Source: Maribacter_C sp947494565 | GTDB lineage: Bacteria > Bacteroidota > Bacteroidia > Flavobacteriales > Flavobacteriaceae | Direction of reading: 5' to 3' | NCBI RefSeq assembly: GCF_047345415.1 | Contig: NZ_JBLFEP010000006.1 | Coordinates: forward strand, 310,001 to 374,000 | Length of the DNA: 64,000 nt | Shown here: positions 60,052 through 64,000 of the stretch, piece after piece | Layout: each line of letters starts with the position of its first letter | Position numbering within the stretch: position 1 is the first letter of the stretch | Notes under the pieces: generated by a model | What the model was told of the DNA's origin: nothing | Database searches by the model: none | Seen by the model: the letters and a program-made list of their open reading frames with translations, nothing else | Made by a program: the position numbers and the translations under genes

Positions 60052-60957
60052 TTAAAAGTATCTTGGGGATTTCACGCCGCCTAATCGTCTTTTGAAGAGT
60101 TCGTAAATCAAGATGATTTCATGGGTGCCCCCAGTGTAGGGACGAATGGTAGCGGTAGGAAGATCATAAGCATAGCCAATTCTGAAATCCCTAGCTACTT
60201 GGTAATCCATCATAACCCCGAAATTGGAAGCATCATTAAAACGATATGAAGCACCTAACCAGAATTTTTCATTGAAGAGAAAACTGGCTGTAATGTCGTA
60301 AGTGGCCGGCGCCCCATTGGTGAATTTGGCGATTATAGTGGGTTTGAACTTCACTGTTTCGGAAATATCTAGAACGACCCCACCGATGGCATAATAACTA
60401 TTTCGCTCCAAAGCTTCAAATTCTCCTTCATTCAAATCCGTATTGAGAATTCGAGGTACAGAGGCACCGATATACCATTTGTTAGAACCAATAAAAGCTC
60501 CGGCCCCAAAATTTGGGTTCCAACTGTTGAAATTGGAGTTAAAGAAAGGGTCGTTAAGATCAGGATTATCAAGCCTGTAATTGGTGAAACCGGCTTTTAG
60601 ACCGAGCGATAGCTTTACTTCTCGGCCCAGAAGTACGGAATATGAAAAATCTCCGTAGACATAATTCGTTTTTTCGAACCCGAGTTGATCCCCGATATAA
60701 GAGATTCCCAGACCGATATTATCGTTACGTAACGGTGTATGGACGGATAAGGTACTGGTCGTCGGATTCCCTTCAAGACCGGCCCATTGGTTTCGATGTA
60801 GGGCGGTTACATTCAGCGTTTCACGACTTCCTGCATACGCAGGGTTGACAGAAATTGTATTGTACATATATTGCGTGAACTGGGGTAACTGCTGGGCATA
60901 TATGCCAGCGCTCATGACCACGAACATCACGCAAGTGAGTTTGATTGAATTTTCCAT
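60052..60957 (-). CDS. PorP/SprF family outer-membrane protein
   Basis: A 301-residue protein with signal peptide (FVVMSAGIYAQ) and a predicted outer-membrane beta barrel. Family hallmarks: QQLPQFTQYMYNTISVNPAYAGSRETLNVTALHRNQWAGLEG at residues 22-62, then HTPLRNDNIGLGISYIGDQLGFEKTN, and ending with a typical YELFKRRLGGVKSPRYF. These proteins capture T9SS type B adhesins such as SprB at the outer membrane. It lies between a type B protein and the OmpA protein, the usual trio order. Confidence 0.95.
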   Translation of the reverse strand: MENSIKLTCVMFVVMSAGIYAQQLPQFTQYMYNTISVNPAYAGSRETLNVTALHRNQWAGLEGNPTTSTLSVHTPLRNDNIGLGISYIGDQLGFEKTNYVYGDFSYSVLLGREVKLSLGLKAGFTNYRLDNPDLNDPFFNSNFNSWNPNFGAGAFIGSNKWYIGASVPRILNTDLNEGEFEALERNSYYAIGGVVLDISETVKFKPTIIAKFTNGAPATYDITASFLFNEKFWLGASYRFNDASNFGVMMDYQVARDFRIGYAYDLPTATIRPYTGGTHEIILIYELFKRRLGGVKSPRYF

Positions 60958-60992
60958 TTGGGGGTGTTTTAAATGTATGTGTGTTTGAACCT

Positions 60993-63686
60993 TTATTTGG
61001 TACCTAAATAGATATAACCGTTAATAGGTTTTAAATCGATCCTATTGCTGATATTGATGATATAGTAGTAGGTGCCCGCAGGAAGAAGGCCATTCGAGCC
61101 AAATGAACTTTCAGGCGAAGTGCCGGCCCAATTATTTTGATAATCTTCAGCTTGATATACTTTCTTGCCCCATCGGTTGAATATCATGACATCGTAGATA
61201 AAGAAACAGTCTTCTCCGCCCAATACGGTAAATACATCGTTAATGCCATCACCATTTGGTGTCACAGTGGTAGAAACCGTGATGTCTTCTTCGTTACAGT
61301 CCACACAGTCGGCATTCACTTCTATGATGAATTGGACCAAGTATGAACAACGACCCATTGTCGAACTATACGAGATACCATAGGTGCCGGGTTCAAGGTC
61401 TGCAGGGTCAAGTGTGGTTCCGTTTAGCGTTGCAACTCCTTGGGTGACGGTAAATGTTCCATTGGTATCGAAATTTTCTGGCAGATATGATATGAGGTCG
61501 ATAGGATTGTCTGCAGTACATGCGGTTATCGTACTAATGACTTCTTCCAATTGCATAATGAAAACGATCTGCTCGAAAGAAGCGGAATTCCCACACCTAT
61601 CCGTGACATCCCAAGTTCTAACGATCATGAAGTCACCACTGGTGGTAGAGGGTTCTTCAATTTCCGTAAAGTCGACTTGATAATTTCCGCAACCCCCTGA
61701 GAAAGTGAGTTCTGGAACAGCAGGTATCTCATCTCCGCAAGACAACATATATTCCTGTGTATAGTCCTCTACGATAATGACTGACATATCATTGTCAATA
61801 ATGCTTCCAATGGCCTTATTGTCTAAAATGGTAATCGGGTCACTTGAGGCAATACTGATTTCAAAGGTTTCCATGGACTCTGTTAGAAGGTCTTCGATGG
61901 TCGGAATGTTCAGTATGGTCGTACCCGTACCTTCCGGAACCGTAAAACTGACTAATTGGGTATAATCGGCGTCTGTTGTTGTCTGGTGGGTATAGGCCAA
62001 ATTCAAGGAGGCATCTTCGGCCAAGAGGTGAGAAGATGTGATGCCGAATGAAAGGTCGGTTCCTTCATTTCCCGAGGCATCTGCAATAGACAGAACCGGA
62101 ATAACATAGAGATAAGTTGGGTCATGGTTCCCTAGGCCACAAGCATCCACTGTTCCTGAGCTCAAGGTACCGACCATGGCGGGGTTTGTCTCTCCAGTAA
62201 AAGTTGCCAAAGCTTGAAGAGCGATTACCGCACTACAGGTGACGCACTCCTGGTTCACGAACAAATTGAAGCCAAGTGCGTATTCCGGATCGTTTACATC
62301 AGTATATCCATCCGCTACAAAAAAGCGCAGTTCCCTTGTTCCATTATCGAGCGTATAGGTGACTCCAGGAGGTAACGGATCCGTATTGGCCAACTCTACC
62401 TGGGGTGGTAAGGTAAGGGCAATCTCCAGATTTCTGATATTGTCATTTCCCACATTCTTCAATCGTATCTCCACCGGTGCGGTGTCTCCCGGATCGAAAG
62501 TGGCCCCGACGACACTGGTAGTGAAGTTGAGAGCCCCTAGACTGGGTTCAAAGATCTCTACACTTAGGCCTAGAAGGTAAAGGCCATAAGTCTCTTGATT
62601 TGAGGTCATGCGTACCGTTGCAGAGGTTTGGTCGTTATCTATAAGCTGATTCCCATTATTAGCAAGTTCGAACAACGCCGCATCATATCCAAGTGTATTG
62701 GTGCTGGCGGGGTTACGATCCAAAAATTGATTCCCATTAACGGTGATCTTACTATTAAAGAAGTTATTCGCATCGCGTTGGGTGGTTGAGAGTGATGCCC
62801 AGTTACCATTGGTGTCCAAAATCTGGAGTTGATTCCCTGAAATACCACGATCACCCTCAAGAGAGCCTATCAACATATTCGCGTTAACCGGACCGTTTGG
62901 AACGGTCTGGAAACCGTCAAACAAGATATCAAATGAATTAGAGCTCTGAGTAATGTTGGCATAGCCGTCGAAAAGGGTAATATTCCTTCGTTTTAATTGA
63001 GGGCTCTCATAAATGAACACGATTTGCCAGCCACCTGAAGTGCCCGTGTTACCCCCATCATCATGAGAGAAAAGATCTCCCTCGGTGGCTTTGACATTGG
63101 CCACTTGATAAGTGCCATAAGGGCTAGCGGTTCCCTGTACCAATGAGGTAATATCCTTTATGCCGATGTATGGATCGTTTACGAAATGTGCCGCACGTCC
63201 ATCGTAGATCAGTTCATCCGCGGTCAGCATAGTATAAATACTTGTACCGGGCAGCATCAATTTCACCTGATTAGAAGGCCAGTTGACTTCAGTTCCGCCG
63301 TTGCCGGTCAAATTTCCCGAACTGTCAACACCATATTCTTTATTTGCGGCAGCCCAATATAAAAAGGCTTTTTTAATGCTCAGGCAAGCACTTGAAGGTG
63401 CAGGGTTTACCAAATTGGCGCTACTCGAGTTGAAGGTGGTCGGATCTGAGTCGATGTCGACATAGGTAGAGGCCAAAAAGTGGTTATCACTAGTACCTGT
63501 ATAGTCGAGCGTCGCGTGTTCTGAAACCATATTGTTGGCAATCATGACAAAATCACCATTGACAGCATCTGAAAATCTAGGACTGAAGGTGCGTTGAATC
63601 TGTGCTACCGCAGTAGAGGACGAAATGGCACAGATAATGAACAGAAAAGACCTTAAGAAGTTCTTACTTGAGGTATAATTGTGCAT
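60993..63686 (-). CDS. T9SS type B surface adhesin-like protein with Calx-beta domain
   Basis: An 897-residue protein, signal peptide near residue 29 (SSTAVAQ). The N-terminal half (about 35-380) is a conserved beta-rich region found before adhesin-like repeats in flavobacteria (GDFVMIANNMVSEHATLDYTG, LYWAAANKEYG, GGWQIVFIYESPQLKRRNITLFDG). A DUF11-like segment follows (about 395-520), then a Calx-beta domain (540-640; NEGTDLSFGITS, PEGTGTTILNIP), a Cys-containing region, and a type IX type B sorting domain at the end (NGDGINDVFTVLGG, IFNRWGKKVYQAEDYQNNWAG, GYIYLGTK). Likely carried to the surface by the PorP/SprF partner 35 bases downstream. Confidence 0.9.
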   Translation of the reverse strand: MHNYTSSKNFLRSFLFIICAISSSTAVAQIQRTFSPRFSDAVNGDFVMIANNMVSEHATLDYTGTSDNHFLASTYVDIDSDPTTFNSSSANLVNPAPSSACLSIKKAFLYWAAANKEYGVDSSGNLTGNGGTEVNWPSNQVKLMLPGTSIYTMLTADELIYDGRAAHFVNDPYIGIKDITSLVQGTASPYGTYQVANVKATEGDLFSHDDGGNTGTSGGWQIVFIYESPQLKRRNITLFDGYANITQSSNSFDILFDGFQTVPNGPVNANMLIGSLEGDRGISGNQLQILDTNGNWASLSTTQRDANNFFNSKITVNGNQFLDRNPASTNTLGYDAALFELANNGNQLIDNDQTSATVRMTSNQETYGLYLLGLSVEIFEPSLGALNFTTSVVGATFDPGDTAPVEIRLKNVGNDNIRNLEIALTLPPQVELANTDPLPPGVTYTLDNGTRELRFFVADGYTDVNDPEYALGFNLFVNQECVTCSAVIALQALATFTGETNPAMVGTLSSGTVDACGLGNHDPTYLYVIPVLSIADASGNEGTDLSFGITSSHLLAEDASLNLAYTHQTTTDADYTQLVSFTVPEGTGTTILNIPTIEDLLTESMETFEISIASSDPITILDNKAIGSIIDNDMSVIIVEDYTQEYMLSCGDEIPAVPELTFSGGCGNYQVDFTEIEEPSTTSGDFMIVRTWDVTDRCGNSASFEQIVFIMQLEEVISTITACTADNPIDLISYLPENFDTNGTFTVTQGVATLNGTTLDPADLEPGTYGISYSSTMGRCSYLVQFIIEVNADCVDCNEEDITVSTTVTPNGDGINDVFTVLGGEDCFFIYDVMIFNRWGKKVYQAEDYQNNWAGTSPESSFGSNGLLPAGTYYYIINISNRIDLKPINGYIYLGTK

Positions 63687-64000
63687 AGGCTCATGTTTAA
63701 GTTCAAATTACAGCTCAGGTATTCCTTTGCTTTGATTTGGGTATAAGATTTGGGACATGAACCTTATTAATTACTCGTCAAAGAAACTTCAATAGGGTAC
63801 AAAGGCATACTTTACTGGCTAAAAAGACCTGTTTTTTCGATTATGGACTACAAAATCGGTAAAGTGTGAAATTTGTGGGGCAACCGTTTCTGGGAAAAAG
63901 ACCCTAGAGCCCGGTAAATGGATTAAAACTAGCTACGAATGAGTAAGTTATGATCTTGATGCTGCTGTCTGAAAATACCATATTGTAGTGAGAAATATAG
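63687..64000. other. right edge, intergenic upstream of the T9SS adhesin, no complete gene
   Basis: A 314-base AT-rich region. It contains the promoter of the minus-strand adhesin operon, though I find no good -7 match close to its ATG (a near match TGTAATTTG lies about 30 bases before it), and a broken fragment with zinc-ribbon character on the plus strand. Confidence 0.35.
63843..63942 (+). pseudogene. possible broken zinc-ribbon gene fragment
   Basis: In one plus-strand frame the sequence reads SVKCEICGATVSGKKTLEPG and KWIKTSYE and then TGA. It has a CxxC motif and looks like real coding sequence, but no start codon lies in that frame. An ATG at 63843 (MDYK) is in the next frame and joins it if one A is removed from the AAAA at 63852-63855. 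This suggests a frameshifted small gene, or a sequencing error in the A-run. It is too short to assign a family. Confidence 0.3.

Overview
The window comes from a marine member of the Flavobacteriaceae (Bacteroidota). The evidence is the gene content: PorT/SprT, the T9SS plug protein, PorP/SprF, T9SS type B C-terminal domains, the Na+-translocating NADH:quinone reductase (Nqr), menaquinone-type UbiE, DUF3667 and DUF6702. Many genes also have Bacteroidetes-type -7 promoter elements (TAnnTTTG) and no strong Shine-Dalgarno sequence. The genus cannot be fixed from the sequence alone. I see no rRNA, tRNA, CRISPR array, insertion sequence or prophage; almost everything is chromosomal housekeeping or envelope biology.

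Layout. 0.1-1.6 kb: porT-ubiE (minus). 1.8-4.7 kb: trkA-trkH potassium uptake (plus). 4.7-9.6 kb (minus): GIY-YIG protein, secreted M20 amidohydrolase, ankyrin protein, AraC regulator and a class I aminotransferase with a structured leader. 9.9-13.9 kb: fatty acid desaturase, rsmG, and two adjacent DJ-1/PfpI proteins, one secreted and metal-binding and one GlxA-type regulator. 14-16.5 kb: small envelope proteins, including two paralogous Cys-rich lipoproteins. 16.6-21.1 kb: pruA, apaG, DUF3667 and T9SS plug (minus). 21.2-28.9 kb: nqrABCDEF, a small conserved gene and apbE, which encodes the flavinyltransferase expected to modify NqrB and NqrC. 28.9-32.0 kb: methyltransferase, map, gpmI (minus). 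32.3-34.8 kb: small ankyrin protein, a 55-residue membrane protein, an M48 and an M15 peptidase.

34.9-44.5 kb (minus) is the most unusual part. Seven exported proteins share modules with one another: N-terminal head modules, phage-tail-fibre-like repeats, C-terminal caps, and two paralogous proteins with T9SS type B sorting domains. It looks like a duplicated and diversified surface-fibre locus, and it is my main candidate for an undescribed system.

44.8-50.3 kb (plus): two tandem carboxypeptidase-regulatory-like proteins, DUF6702, an M1 peptidase, TatA and a PAP2 phosphatase. 50.3-58.0 kb: O-methyltransferase, GNAT, kynureninase, an astacin-like lipoprotein with a possible carbohydrate-binding tail, a divergent AraC/MFS pair and a ClpP-like protease. 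58.1-63.7 kb (minus): a T9SS type B adhesin-like protein, a PorP/SprF protein and an OmpA-family protein, the usual trio of flavobacterial surface-adhesin export. The right edge carries a possible broken zinc-ribbon fragment.
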